DNA of 64,000 nucleotides, from NCBI GenBank assembly GCA_028564705.1, contig JAPXFQ010001303.1, positions 965,637 through 1,029,636 on the forward strand, given 5' to 3'. Position numbers and translations under genes: made by a program. Positions within the stretch are counted from its first letter, which is position 1; each line of letters begins with the position of its first letter. The DNA is from Apricaphanius iberus (lineage: Eukaryota > Chordata > Actinopteri > Cyprinodontiformes > Aphaniidae). Of the stretch, positions 27,201 through 35,100 are shown piece after piece. The notes beneath the pieces were generated by a model that worked only from the letters and a program-made list of their open reading frames with translations, did not search any database and was not told the origin of the DNA.

Positions 27201-28169
27201 CCAAAACTGAACTTTTTGGCCATTCACAATTTTTTCTTTTTTTGCCGGGGATCAAACACTTAACAGTGCTGTAAGAACACAACCTCATGAAACACTATGG
27301 TGCCAGCATCCTATTTTAGAGGTGCTTTTCTTTAGCAAATAAAGGGAGGTTGAGGAGAGATTATGGGGAAATGGATGGAGAGAAATACTGGACAAAAACC
27401 TGCAAGTTGAAACTGGGAAGAAGATTCACTTTCCGGCAGGGAAATTACTTTTTATTTAGAGACATCAGAGTGAAGTGGGCTGGAAGCACTTTTACACCAC
27501 ACTTTTTCAGATATTTGGGTGCTATATAGTGTTGAATCATCGAATCGCATATAAAAACAAACGTGGACGTTTAACGGAACTTGAAAAAGTGGTGAGGATG
27601 ACGAATACTTTCGCCGGCCCTCTATGGGCGTCAACACCACCTTAACAACCCTAATCTATGATGGTTGAAATGTCTAACCAACACAAATCAGCTGCTTTTG
27701 TTTTTGTTGCTGCTTTTATTAAATTTCTGGGAGGGGATGATGATCTTACTTAAAGCAACTGTTAAAAACAGTGAGTTAATTTGCATTTAAGCTCCTTCAA
27801 AAACGTGTCTAAAACTGCTGGGAGTTCGCTATAAAGCTGCTGTTGGAAACCAGAAAGGAACGATAGATACAAAAGTTTAAGTGAATGTGGATTTATTTGT
27901 TACTAAACCCTTTGGGAATGTAAGAAAATGTACTTATAAACTCATGTCAAACTATTCTGAAGGGAACAGAGTTGCTAAGGAAGCTAAAGCTCCAGCATGA
28001 TCTAACCTGTCTGAAAATCCGGTATCTTCAGGTCTTCCCTCTCGTCTATCTTTTTCAAATACTGGTAGACGAGATCTTCTTTTTCTTGTTGTGTTGTGGC
28101 ATCATCTAAAGCGAAATCGAGCTGACTCTGGATGGGGAAAAGTGTAGAGAGGCTGCATTGGGACGCCAT
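1307..28169 (-). CDS. nhlrc2: NHLRC2, thioredoxin-like and NHL-repeat protein (3' end missing)
   Basis: Eleven minus-strand coding exons join in phase: 28007-28169, 24268-24420, 16186-16235, 13371-13779, 9270-9391, 9040-9169, 6061-6154, 4479-4710, 2735-2857, 1745-1948 and 1307-1520. They give 631 codons plus one base; the human protein is about 726 residues. Order of domains: N-terminal helix, thioredoxin-like fold with a CCINC motif at residues 84-88, then NHL repeats ([49 protein letters not shown]), then the start of the C-terminal beta domain. The start is the ATG at 28169 ([14 protein letters not shown]), matching the family start rather than an in-frame ATG 23 codons upstream. Vertebrate NHLRC2 is a cytoplasmic protein needed for normal development; human variants cause FINCA disease. 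Its biochemical activity is not settled. The remaining 80-95 residues should be in an exon beyond position 1; I found no match in 1-1306. Confidence 0.95.
1711..1736. repeat. CA-rich microsatellite
   Basis: A short (CA)n run followed by (CAAA)n units, 9 bases downstream of the NHLRC2 exon 10 donor on the gene strand. Confidence 0.8.
2240..2285. repeat. Compound tetranucleotide microsatellite
   Basis: Successive tandem units (ACGG)n, then (AAGG)n, then (AATC)n. It abuts a LINE-like 3' tail and probably grew from that tail. Confidence 0.85.
2286..2665 (-). mobile_element. LINE-like 3' tail, antisense
   Basis: Reads as the reverse of a fish retroelement 3' end: a run ttatacagcacatttctaac, then aaagtgcttcaca, then A-rich sequence. 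The element is 5'-truncated and lies in an NHLRC2 intron. The family call is by resemblance only. Confidence 0.45.
4771..5865 (-). mobile_element. Tc1-like transposon, decayed
   Basis: Minus-strand pieces in order from the right: a helix-turn-helix region near 5700-5770, [20 protein letters not shown] near 5370-5420, [32 protein letters not shown], and DDARIHRA near 5076-5100. These match the DDE transposase of a common fish Tc1-like family across its length, with many stops and frameshifts. The edges acacagtgcc (4771) and ggcagtgta (5865) look like the eroded inverted ends. Located in the intron between NHLRC2 exons 7 and 8. Confidence 0.85.
6179..6192. repeat. Poly(C) run
   Basis: Thirteen or fourteen consecutive C residues followed by A, 25 bases upstream of NHLRC2 exon 7 on the gene strand, where it reads as poly(G) close to the splice acceptor. 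Confidence 0.85.
6973..7837. mobile_element. Non-autonomous DNA element with short inverted ends
   Basis: The left end TTAAAGAGTAACTAAA and the reverse complement of the right end TTAAAGTGTAACTGAA match at 14 of 16 positions. The 865-bp interior holds no long coding frame. A second, more decayed piece with the same left-hand interior (gctaataaactgtataaat) seems to lie near 40440. Confidence 0.55.
8097..8275 (-). mobile_element. tRNA-like SINE-type repeat
   Basis: On the minus strand the sequence runs gttatagcagacaccccatg, tatggaggcctta, then gtttgagtcc, which resembles a B-box (GTTCGAGTC). This is the layout of a tRNA-derived fish repeat with a CATG TATGGAGGC core. It is not a working tRNA, since no cloverleaf can be drawn. 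Confidence 0.45.
10731..11022. mobile_element. hAT-like miniature element
   Basis: Begins TTCTCAAACTGTGGTACGTG and ends with gtttgagaaat, giving terminal inverted repeats of about 10 bases. Inside is a GTACCACTAGTGGTAC palindrome. This is the look of a widespread vertebrate non-autonomous hAT family. Confidence 0.6.
11022..11050. repeat. Perfect 12-bp inverted repeat
   Basis: ACTGTTAGAATC at 11022-11033 is followed by five bases and its exact reverse complement at 11039-11050, at the edge of the hAT-like element. Confidence 0.8.
12230..12424 (-). mobile_element. pogo/Tigger-like transposase N-terminal fragment
   Basis: The minus strand reads [20 protein letters not shown], then [16 protein letters not shown], matching the N-terminal helix-turn-helix of pogo-type transposases (YDAxFKLKxVxxAxKEGN, then ESMVRRWRRQRE). 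The interval between is shifted and no DDE domain is present. Confidence 0.6.
13017..13255 (-). mobile_element. RTE/SINE-type 3' tail, antisense
   Basis: Contains acttgtatagcgctttattt, cctcaaagtgtttcacac and attcacacactgggg, the reverse of a fish retroelement 3' end also seen at 46270-46510 and, in the other direction, at 56222-56370. It lies 115 bases from the NHLRC2 exon 4 donor. Confidence 0.6.
13371..13779 (-). CDS. nhlrc2: NHLRC2 exon 4 (end of thioredoxin fold, first NHL strands)
   Basis: The largest coding exon of the gene (409 nt). It carries [20 protein letters not shown], the cis-proline-type segment [14 protein letters not shown], and [20 protein letters not shown], where the NHL propeller begins. 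The acceptor is ctccaaag|GTCC and the donor GGAG|gtaagg. Confidence 0.95.
13949..14525. mobile_element. Miniature inverted-repeat transposon, 577 bp
   Basis: AAGCTTAGTTTATACTTCTC at 13949-13968 faces GAGAAGTATAAACTAGGCTT at 14506-14525: 20-base terminal inverted repeats with one mismatch. The interior is non-coding. It lies in the NHLRC2 intron upstream of exon 4. Confidence 0.75.
14890..15215. mobile_element. DNA-transposon-derived fragments
   Basis: Two adjoining stretches look like pieces of common fish DNA elements: one with ggtgccacttattggctccc, the other beginning gtacaccgatcagccataac and continuing ttagtgggtgggatatgtga. Neither has coding content or clear ends. Confidence 0.4.
16186..16235 (-). 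CDS. nhlrc2: NHLRC2 exon 3 (50-nt exon)
   Basis: This 50-base exon is too short for a long open frame. It encodes [16 protein letters not shown], a strand of the thioredoxin-like domain strongly conserved in the family. The acceptor is ctcacag|ATGG and the donor is AAAAA|gtaagt. Phase 1 in and phase 0 out fit exons 2 and 4 exactly. Confidence 0.93.
17390..19060 (+). mobile_element. Tc1-like transposon split by another insertion
   Basis: The left part begins [20 protein letters not shown] (17400) and continues, shifted, to RTTVTKVTI at about 17665-17700. The right part resumes near 18670 with [20 protein letters not shown] and later [20 protein letters not shown] (18975-19040). Both belong to one Tc1-like transposase. 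Between them lies an unrelated block (17702-18610). The whole is heavily mutated, and the right end runs directly into LINE sequence. Confidence 0.85.
17702..18610. mobile_element. Element inserted in the Tc1-like copy
   Basis: The block starts cctcgtttccactgagcggg and ends gttccactatgttacacgagg. Its ends are imperfect inverted repeats (CCTCGT outermost), and the terminal sequence resembles a fish non-autonomous DNA family starting TTCCACTGAGCGG. The interior is non-coding. Confidence 0.6.
19057..19620 (+). mobile_element. Internally deleted CR1/L2-like LINE
   Basis: Positions 19057-19320 read [40 protein letters not shown], then [17 protein letters not shown], an apurinic-type endonuclease domain. 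At 19325 the sequence jumps to the far C-terminus ([18 protein letters not shown], then [17 protein letters not shown]) and an AT-rich 3' tail. The reverse transcriptase is entirely missing and the 5' end is truncated. Confidence 0.75.
19700..21729. other. NHLRC2 intron 2 sequence, nothing identified
   Basis: AT-rich intron DNA. One GC-richer patch at 20475-20640 contains short inverted AGCGCAG/CTGCGCT words but no gene or element I can name. Confidence 0.4.
21730..23085 (+). mobile_element. Decayed CR1/L2-like LINE, 3' half
   Basis: Around 21810-21930 a mutated reverse-transcriptase core reads [20 protein letters not shown] and [10 protein letters not shown] before a lost YADD. From 22090 the C-terminus follows: [16 protein letters not shown], then [20 protein letters not shown] and [13 protein letters not shown] long 3' untranslated region ends at ctgaattgaat. 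The same family in antisense is at 37186-38050. Confidence 0.8.
23090..24218. other. NHLRC2 intron 2, no features seen
   Basis: AT-rich sequence with no recognisable exon or element. The open frame across the microsatellite edge is an artefact of the repeat. Confidence 0.4.
24222..24267. repeat. (AC)23 dinucleotide microsatellite
   Basis: A perfect run of AC units on the plus strand, (GT)n on the gene strand. It begins exactly at the donor of NHLRC2 exon 2, so its first GT is the splice donor. Confidence 0.95.
24268..24420 (-). CDS. nhlrc2: NHLRC2 exon 2 (thioredoxin active-site region)
   Basis: The exon runs from [10 protein letters not shown] through [20 protein letters not shown] and ends HSVE plus one base. 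The acceptor is cttccag|GCTTAG. The donor is GAAG followed directly by gtgtgtgt, which is the first repeat unit of a (GT)n microsatellite on the gene strand. The two flanking cysteines of CCINC correspond to the redox-motif position of the thioredoxin fold. Confidence 0.93.
24780..25100. mobile_element. Tc1-related degraded fragment
   Basis: Contains ttcatacccctt near the left and a stretch agaatctggagaaggagcga typical of Tc1-derived sequence in fish introns. It is too decayed for a reliable boundary or strand. Confidence 0.3.
25100..26180. other. NHLRC2 intron 1, no features seen
   Basis: AT-rich intron sequence without recognisable coding or repeat structure. Confidence 0.4.
26186..26268 (+). 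repeat. 83-bp direct repeat, copy 1
   Basis: Identical base for base to 27330-27412. The end of the unit (atggatggagagaaatactg then gacaaaaacctgcaa) is Tc1-like transposase sequence, whereas the flanks of this copy are not. Confidence 0.9.
26970..27412 (+). mobile_element. Tc1-like transposase relic
   Basis: Reads gaaggtgctctggtgagatg, accaaaactgaactttttgg, then after a gap the first direct-repeat neighbour and atggatggagagaaatactg. These are the middle motifs of a Tc1-like transposase gene (the region coding KVLWSDETKIELFG and beyond) with multiple stops. It carries copy 2 of the 83-bp repeat at 27330-27412. Confidence 0.7.
28007..28169 (-). CDS. nhlrc2: NHLRC2 exon 1 (start codon)
   Basis: The exon encodes the first 54 residues, ending PDFQT plus one base of a glycine codon. 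It includes the conserved [15 protein letters not shown] segment. The donor is ACAG|gttaga. The ATG at 28169 has a G at +4 and lies in a short region shared with the divergent DCLRE1A promoter. Confidence 0.93.
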
Positions 28170-28769
28170 GATTCCACCAAAAACTACAACTTTGATGACG
28201 AGCAACTTCAAGGCTTCCGGGAAGGGAGCAATAACCAATCATAGCAGCGTCTTGGCAAAATCGAGAACTCACATCGAGGCGGTAGATTCCTAACTGTGAT
28301 TTCAACAGAATGATAAATACGTACTCCTTAATTTTTTTTATTGTTGTTGAAATTCAGATTTCTTTCTAGATTTAAAGTGAAATATGTGTCGGTTAGATTT
28401 TATTAGATGCTATGCTAAATATAGGAAAGCAATTTAGTGTTATTGAAAATGCAGAAAGTGTGTCTCTTTTAGTCGCGTTATGTTTACCCAATTCATCGTC
28501 GTGTTGTGGCGGTAAGTGTAGCTAACAGTTACAGACAGTAGGACGATTACATTGCATGGATATTTCTTCGAAAGCGTAATTAATAGTTCTCAACATTTTG
28601 TATTCGGCGAGCGACACGTCTACAGAGCACATCTAGACGCAAATATTCAATGAAGACAGGTTACGTGTCACTTTTGCTTCTCAAGAGGAATGTTACAAAA
28701 GGTTCATTCTTGTGTAATAACCTGTGTTTTGAGGTGACGCCTTCTACGTTACGTTCGCTGCTGCTCCAA
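28170..28769. promoter_or_regulatory. Divergent promoter between NHLRC2 and DCLRE1A
   Basis: The two start codons point away from each other across 600 bp, so both 5' untranslated regions and a shared promoter must lie here. Visible motifs are an ETS-type CTTCCGG at 28214-28220 and a CCAAT box (aaCCAATca) at 28235-28239. No TATA box is convincing, as is usual for bidirectional housekeeping promoters. Transcription starts cannot be placed from sequence alone. Confidence 0.6.
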
Positions 28770-29181
28770 ATGTCACAGAACAATGACTCCGAAAATGACA
28801 TTTGGGAATATAAACCTCTAGAGAAGAAAAGAAAGAACAATAAATCGTGTGTTTCCAAAAGAAGATGCACTGCCGGGAAAACGTCAAAGGACACTTCTCC
28901 CTCTCTGAGGGCGCAAGGGAAGCGAGCAAAACCCAAAGCAGCTGAAAGTGGAGAGTCTGCTGCTGTTGGGGATGCAGATGAAAACACACTATTATTATCA
29001 AATGAATTGCCCATCAAGTCTTCTGCTACAGAGAAAATCCGAAGTGACTGCAATGCAGTCGAGAGGCAAATGTCTGAAGAATTCTGCCCCATCTGTCAGA
29101 TGCCTTTTCACATTCTGGTTGTCCAGTCTCAGAGATGGCATGTTGCTGAATGCCTCGAGACCCTCAGGGACGAATGCAAAG
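28770..29181 (+). CDS. dclre1a: DCLRE1A exon 1 (UBZ4 zinc finger)
   Basis: Codes for residues 1-137. The N-terminal part is basic ([18 protein letters not shown]) and could hold nuclear localisation signals. The UBZ4-type finger CPICQMPF...RWHVAEC binds ubiquitin in human SNM1A. The donor is CAAAG|gtaaag, phase 1. Confidence 0.93.
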
Positions 29182-32100
29182 GTAAAGACCCCCCTGTTAT
29201 TCTTACAGTGCCTTGCATAGATATTTACATCCATTTATCTCCTTCTACAACCACAAACATTAATGTATGTTATTTATATTTGTATAAAGAAAACAAAAAG
29301 AAGGTTTGTTCATTGTGTTCATCATATAGCCTGGGTAAATGAACTGTCTCTATCTTAAAGGCAAACCTAGAATCCCACCCCCCCATAAAGATAGGAAGTT
29401 TAAATACATGTATGGTATTCCTTTTTCTCCTTTTGAAGATTAAATAACAAATTTTTCCCAAACACAACAAATCCTTTTAACAATGTTTCATGGAATAAAC
29501 ACACACAGAGTTTGTTATAAGTTTTTACAATAAGAACAAAGCCAAAATATGTGAACAGCAGATTCTGGATGAATATTATAGAACAACAATGTCTAAATTG
29601 ACTGTACATTTACACTCTCCCCCTTTGATTTAGCTCTGTTAACCCGCTTCACAATACATAGACCTATCCAGCATAATACTTATACGTCCACACTTCTCAG
29701 CAATTGATGAAGTAATGTGCTCTCCAATTTTAACTAAAGAAAACAATTCAACAAGTAAAATCAATGAATAAAGTAGTAAATCTATTGTTTCTTAATTACG
29801 TTTTGTTTAACAATGTTCAAAAAAATATGGTGTTCCAAAACAGCGAAGAATTAATAGAATAGAATAGAATGATCATTGTTTATTGTCCCACAGAGAGTAA
29901 TTTGAGCAGCAAAGCGACAGGTACTTGAAGGATTTAGATTCATATGAGAAATTTTTTTAAACAGACCGAACAACAATTTTGCATATAACGGACAAAAATT
30001 ACCAAATTAAATTACACTACAGTAATAAAAAACAAGAAACGGCATACTCGAAAGTTTGTCCCACCTGAGCTGTGGACCTCTGTTGTTATATCTTACTCCT
30101 TTTAGGCTTTGCTTTTTAATTCTGATTTAAACCTCTCCACTGCTACTACTACTTTTCCATTTAAATTAACACATATACCAAATAGATTACAGTCATAAGA
30201 AATATTTGATCAAGCTTAAATCTTGATACAGCTATGCCAAAAAGAAGTGTATTGAATAGTAGTTTTTCAAATGAAGATTTTCTGCTGCAAAAAAATAATA
30301 AGATATACATTTTGACATTATTTTATTTTTATTTTTTTAGGAAGTTGTTATTGTAAAGAAATGTGAATGAATGCTCTGGATAGGGCCAGAAATGCATTTG
30401 AGGTTTTGTAAAGGTAATTTTGGCTAAGAACATTTTAACAGCCTCCAGTGGCTGTCAAAACAGACAAAGTCTGATCTTTTTTTTGCCACACTTGATGTTA
30501 ATGTTAGACAGCTGACTTTGACTATGTGATTTATTATGTTTGCCCTTTTGAGCCTCTTTATTGTCAATTTCTATCTTATCAAACACAAAGTGCTTGCTCA
30601 TTCAGGATGAGGAATAAGTCAATTACTTGATGCAATCAACTTGATCTCCATTTTACAGGGATCCTATTAAGTCTTAAAAACTGTTTAAAATTGATTGAAT
30701 GTGATCAATATCTACATATTTAGACACTATAGATTTGACATTTTTTCCCTAATTTTAATCCTTTTACATAGTCTAAAAAATGAGAGTTTCACAAAAATAA
30801 AGGTACAAAAAGGCTTATCATTTTTTAAGTTAGATATTTATCATCCCAACTCAGCTTTTAATAAAACCCATTGATTTTGGTTTTTGAGTCAATCACTGAA
30901 CCCCCATCCATTTGTAAATACCTGCTTATGCTTGTAAGGTTGCCAGTTGGTTGTGGGAGGATTTTCTGGCAGTCACTGGGTGAGAGGCGGGGAGACACAC
31001 AGAACAGACAAATAATTGAAAAAAAAAGAAATAAAAAAGATGTTATTTTGAATGAGAACCAATCGGAGTTTATCCAGATACAAAAGAAAGCGGTGAAATA
31101 GCCCCTTAACTACATTGTTGTCAGTCATGTTTCATGATTTGAGAAAAATCCATATAAATAAGAAAATAATATTAGAAGAATATTTTTTAATCAGATATTC
31201 AAAATATTGAAGAAAAAAACAGCTAAGCAAAAATAGCTGGTGAAACCAGAAAAAGTACAGAATTTTGATACTGTCTGTTTTCAACAACTGGTGACTGAAA
31301 ATGGCTGTATGACTGAAATGTTTTGGAATAAAGTATATTAATTTCAGTGCCTCAACATATTATGAAAACGCAGCATTGTTTTCGGAAATTACAATAAAAA
31401 ATTCTGTAATGAAAAACCCGTCTTTTCTTTACTCTTCTCCTAATTTTTCTTAAGTGTCGGTTCATCCACCTTAAATAAAAAGTCTACTAAATATTTCGTC
31501 CAAGCGCTCCTTTGTGATTGAGACATCATTGACAGCTAATTGATGCAAAAATAAATTCAGAATGGAAGTGAATTTGTTATACTTGGGGGTGAATTTGACC
31601 TTTTTTTTATGAATTAACACTTTAAATGCATTTAATTGCCATCACGTCGGAGTTAAGAGTTTACAATTTCTTGCAAATTGTGCTTTAGAAAAGTTGGGAC
31701 TATTTGAAAAATTCTTTAACCCAGTTTCTAAATTAAAAATAGGCGATTTGCATTGTTAATGAGAATTGAAACTTTGACAAAATAACAAACATTTATTAGA
31801 TAATCATCCATCTCTCAACTGTCTATTTACTTAAAAAATTTGCTTGAAGGGTGGTGGGGGAGCTGGTGCCTGTCTCCAGTGGTCATCGGGTTAGAGGTGG
31901 GGTACACCTTGAACAGGTCCATCACAGGGATGTCAGTATTGTTAACGAGTTATAAATTATTATGTATTAACATTGTTTATTGATCGCTTTAGTGTTCTGA
32001 CCTGGTAATTTAGGACTCAGCATAGTGGCTCTGGTTTCCTTTCAATGTCAGCATCTGATTTGTTGTGCTAACTAAGGAAAATGGAAAACCTTTATTTGTG

Positions 32101-35100
32101 ATTCTGCTGACAAACCAGTTTTGTTCCCTGTGTCCAGAATGTCCAGATGGCCTCCAGTGTTCCTCCACCATTCCGAACCATTACAAGAAATTCAACCACA
32201 CACGTCTCGCCGAAAGCCGCGCGAACGTCAACCCAGCAGCCCCCGATCTGTCTTGGCAAACGGAGACCGGCAGAGAAGCAAGTCTCCGAGAAATTAGGAA
32301 CAATGAGGCGCTCAGCTTTCCATTAGATCCCTCTCAGGGGAGCGCTTCCTTTTCTCCTTCCTTTTCCATTCAGGGCGCCCCCCCTCAACAGAATGACGCT
32401 GCAACACCTCCGTCAAAACCTGTAAATGGCCTTCTGTTGCTGCGATCTCCTGGACCAAACGACTTCAAGAAAAAGAAAGGTTGGTCAGGTAGTAATAAAG
32501 GTCAGAAGTTAGTTGGTGCTTCAGAGGATAAAGCTGAGAGTTCATCCACTCCTGCCAAGGAGATTACTGCAGTGCAAGATTGTGACAGTTCGACAAAAGA
32601 GCAGCTTTCTCTCAAAGATGATGATGATGATGGGATCTCCTACTCTCCGCTGTCTGAGCTCCCCACAGAGACTGAAATTCATAATAACTGCAGAAAGTCT
32701 CTTTTTCATAATGAAGGCTCTGATGATGAACACTCAGTGACGTTGTTCAGTGACAGCTTCTCAAGTGAAGATGAAATCCTGGCTAAATTTATAGACAATA
32801 ACTGTGATCAACATGAAATGTTGAATGATCCCCCCTGCTCCTCCTCCTCTCAGCTGGATCCAGTTTCTTCATTAGCACCCACTAATCAGCAGGCTCCAGA
32901 ATCTTGTGTGTCTACCAGTAAAATAAGGTGTAGTAGCTTTCAGTCTCCTCAGAGTATCGTTTTGGACCGTCTAAGAGGAAATCCTTTTTGCTCAGAGGCT
33001 AGTTCTCCCCAAGTATCTTCATCACAGGACTCATTTGTGACAAAATCCCAAAACATGCCGCCCCAGAAAGGCCAGAGTAAGCCAGGCCAGGCGAATGGAC
33101 TGAAGCAGACGGACATCGGGGTGTTTTTTGGTCTAAAACCTCTCAAGAAGGAGACTGAAGTTGGACAAAAAAATCCAGACACCTCGTCTGTTTCAGCCTC
33201 TGGTAAGAACTCAGGACGGAGGGGACAAAGGAGAGATGGACAGGGGAGAAGCAAGACTGACCCGGCAGCAGATGTCATGCAGGCTACTGGACTTAGAAAT
33301 GACTCTGTGGGTGCTCAAGGTGAGGCAGGGAAAGGTGGGAACAGAGGGTGGAGACGAAGGTGGAACAGAGGGAATGCTGATGGCGAAGTGCAGCTGCCCC
33401 GTTGTCCGTTCTATAAGAAGATTCCAGGTCAGTAGGCCAACATGAAGGTGTATCTCATTAAATTAGAGTATCCTCACAAAGTGTATTTCAGTAACTAAAT
33501 TAGAAAAAAAGACTATATAGATCTTTTAAACATGTTGATTCATTTTATGTATTTATTTCAGTTGTTTTGGATGATTGTAGCTTAGGTAGGGCAAAAATAA
33601 ATCCAGTTTTTCAGATGACTTTGATAAGACCAAATTAAACAATTTTAAATACTGAAATCCTACATTATGGCCATATTATGGTGCACACAATTATACAATG
33701 GACTGCTGATTTGACATTTGTCCAGCAGCCCATCAGACACCTTCCAAGAAAAAGCACAAGCGACAAAAGCTAGAGAAACTAGTGATTGAAAGTGCTCTTT
33801 TTGGAGCATGTCAATGGAAAGTTGAGTGGAAGGAAGATATGTGATTAGGAAAGAAAGTGCACAAGCAACAGGGATCTTTAAGAGCAACAGCCGGACCTAT
33901 TCACGCTGTCTGGTCAATTTTTTTTAGTGTCAAGCCAAGCCTGAACAAATGCTTGAACTGTAACTGTAAAGAATCTGGGAGTTTTGAATTAAATTACTGA
34001 AATACACTGGGTTTTTCTTGGGTATTCTAATGTACTGTTATTTAACAGTTTTACGAGGTTTCTGTTAAAAAAGGTGGGGGGGAAAGTGGTTTGTGATGCA
34101 ATATTTCTCTTAAAATGTTCTCAGGTACAAAATTTGTTGTCGATGCATTTCGTTATGGAGAGATTGAGGGCATAACCAGCTACTTCTTAACACATTTTCA
34201 CTCGGACCATTACGGAGGGCTGACCAAGAACTCATCCGTTCCAATCTACTGTAACAGAGTAAGTCCAGCTCGGACCACTGTGACACACGAACAGCTTCTT
34301 CTGTCTGCCTCTCTTTAAATAGTTAATATTTTAAAGATTTTAATGAAGCTTTACTGGTTTGTGCTGAAAAGAAAGGCAGAAACTTTCTACTCTGTATTCA
34401 GAATACTGGTCCGTCGCTAAAGGATTGCCATTTCTGTCATTAATTGTTGAAAAATTCATGAAATGATCCGTTTTATAAATGCATTAAAGCTTCCAAGAAG
34501 CTCATAAGAGACGCACCTGATCCACTCTATCTCCTGCACTGAATTCGCTTAGAGTAATGAGAAATCTGGTTGCAGTTGCCAGCAATGAATACAAATTTGT
34601 AAACAAGTGATTGTTAAAGTGAATTAATTCTTAAAAACCTATCTTTTTTTCCCCTTCTGTTTAGTCTTGCATGAAAAAAAAATGCATGTGTTGGAAATCT
34701 TTATTTATCTTAGCCTCAGTTGGACTTCCTTTTGTTACAGTGTGTTTGTTTTGGCAATTAAATACTCATTTAATGTATCATTCTGCTGTGAAAGATAATG
34801 TTTAGAAGCAAAAAAGAAAAAATACTAAAATAAGGACCCGGATCTTTCAAATCCCTATTAATCGCAGATGGGACTAAAACAAACGAGGCTTCCTAGGGTT
34901 CCAGTGAGGGTTTTGTTTTTTAGTGATAAAGTGATCTGATCTTTCCCATGTTCTGAAATGACTTGAATCTGACCTTAAGTGTGAAAATGCATAACACAGT
35001 TTACATTATTCAAAATAATGTATATGAAGAAGAACTAAGTTCATACTTCTGATATTTAAAGGTGCAATATGTATGAATTTTACGGTGAACTAATCACACA

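Larger units (their letters stand above)
29182..32137 (+). other. DCLRE1A intron 1
   Basis: A 3-kb AT-rich intron. It holds an antisense LINE tail at 29845-29935 and two fragments of a common fish repeat at 30930-31010 and 31845-31940. The rest is unremarkable. Confidence 0.6.

Noticed and set aside
28650..28769. Upstream in-frame ATG of DCLRE1A at 28650
   Set aside because: The 40 extra residues do not resemble the family; the conserved start is [14 protein letters not shown].
28661..29092. 143-codon open frame antisense to DCLRE1A exon 1
   Set aside because: It mirrors a real, conserved exon on the other strand and shows no family resemblance.
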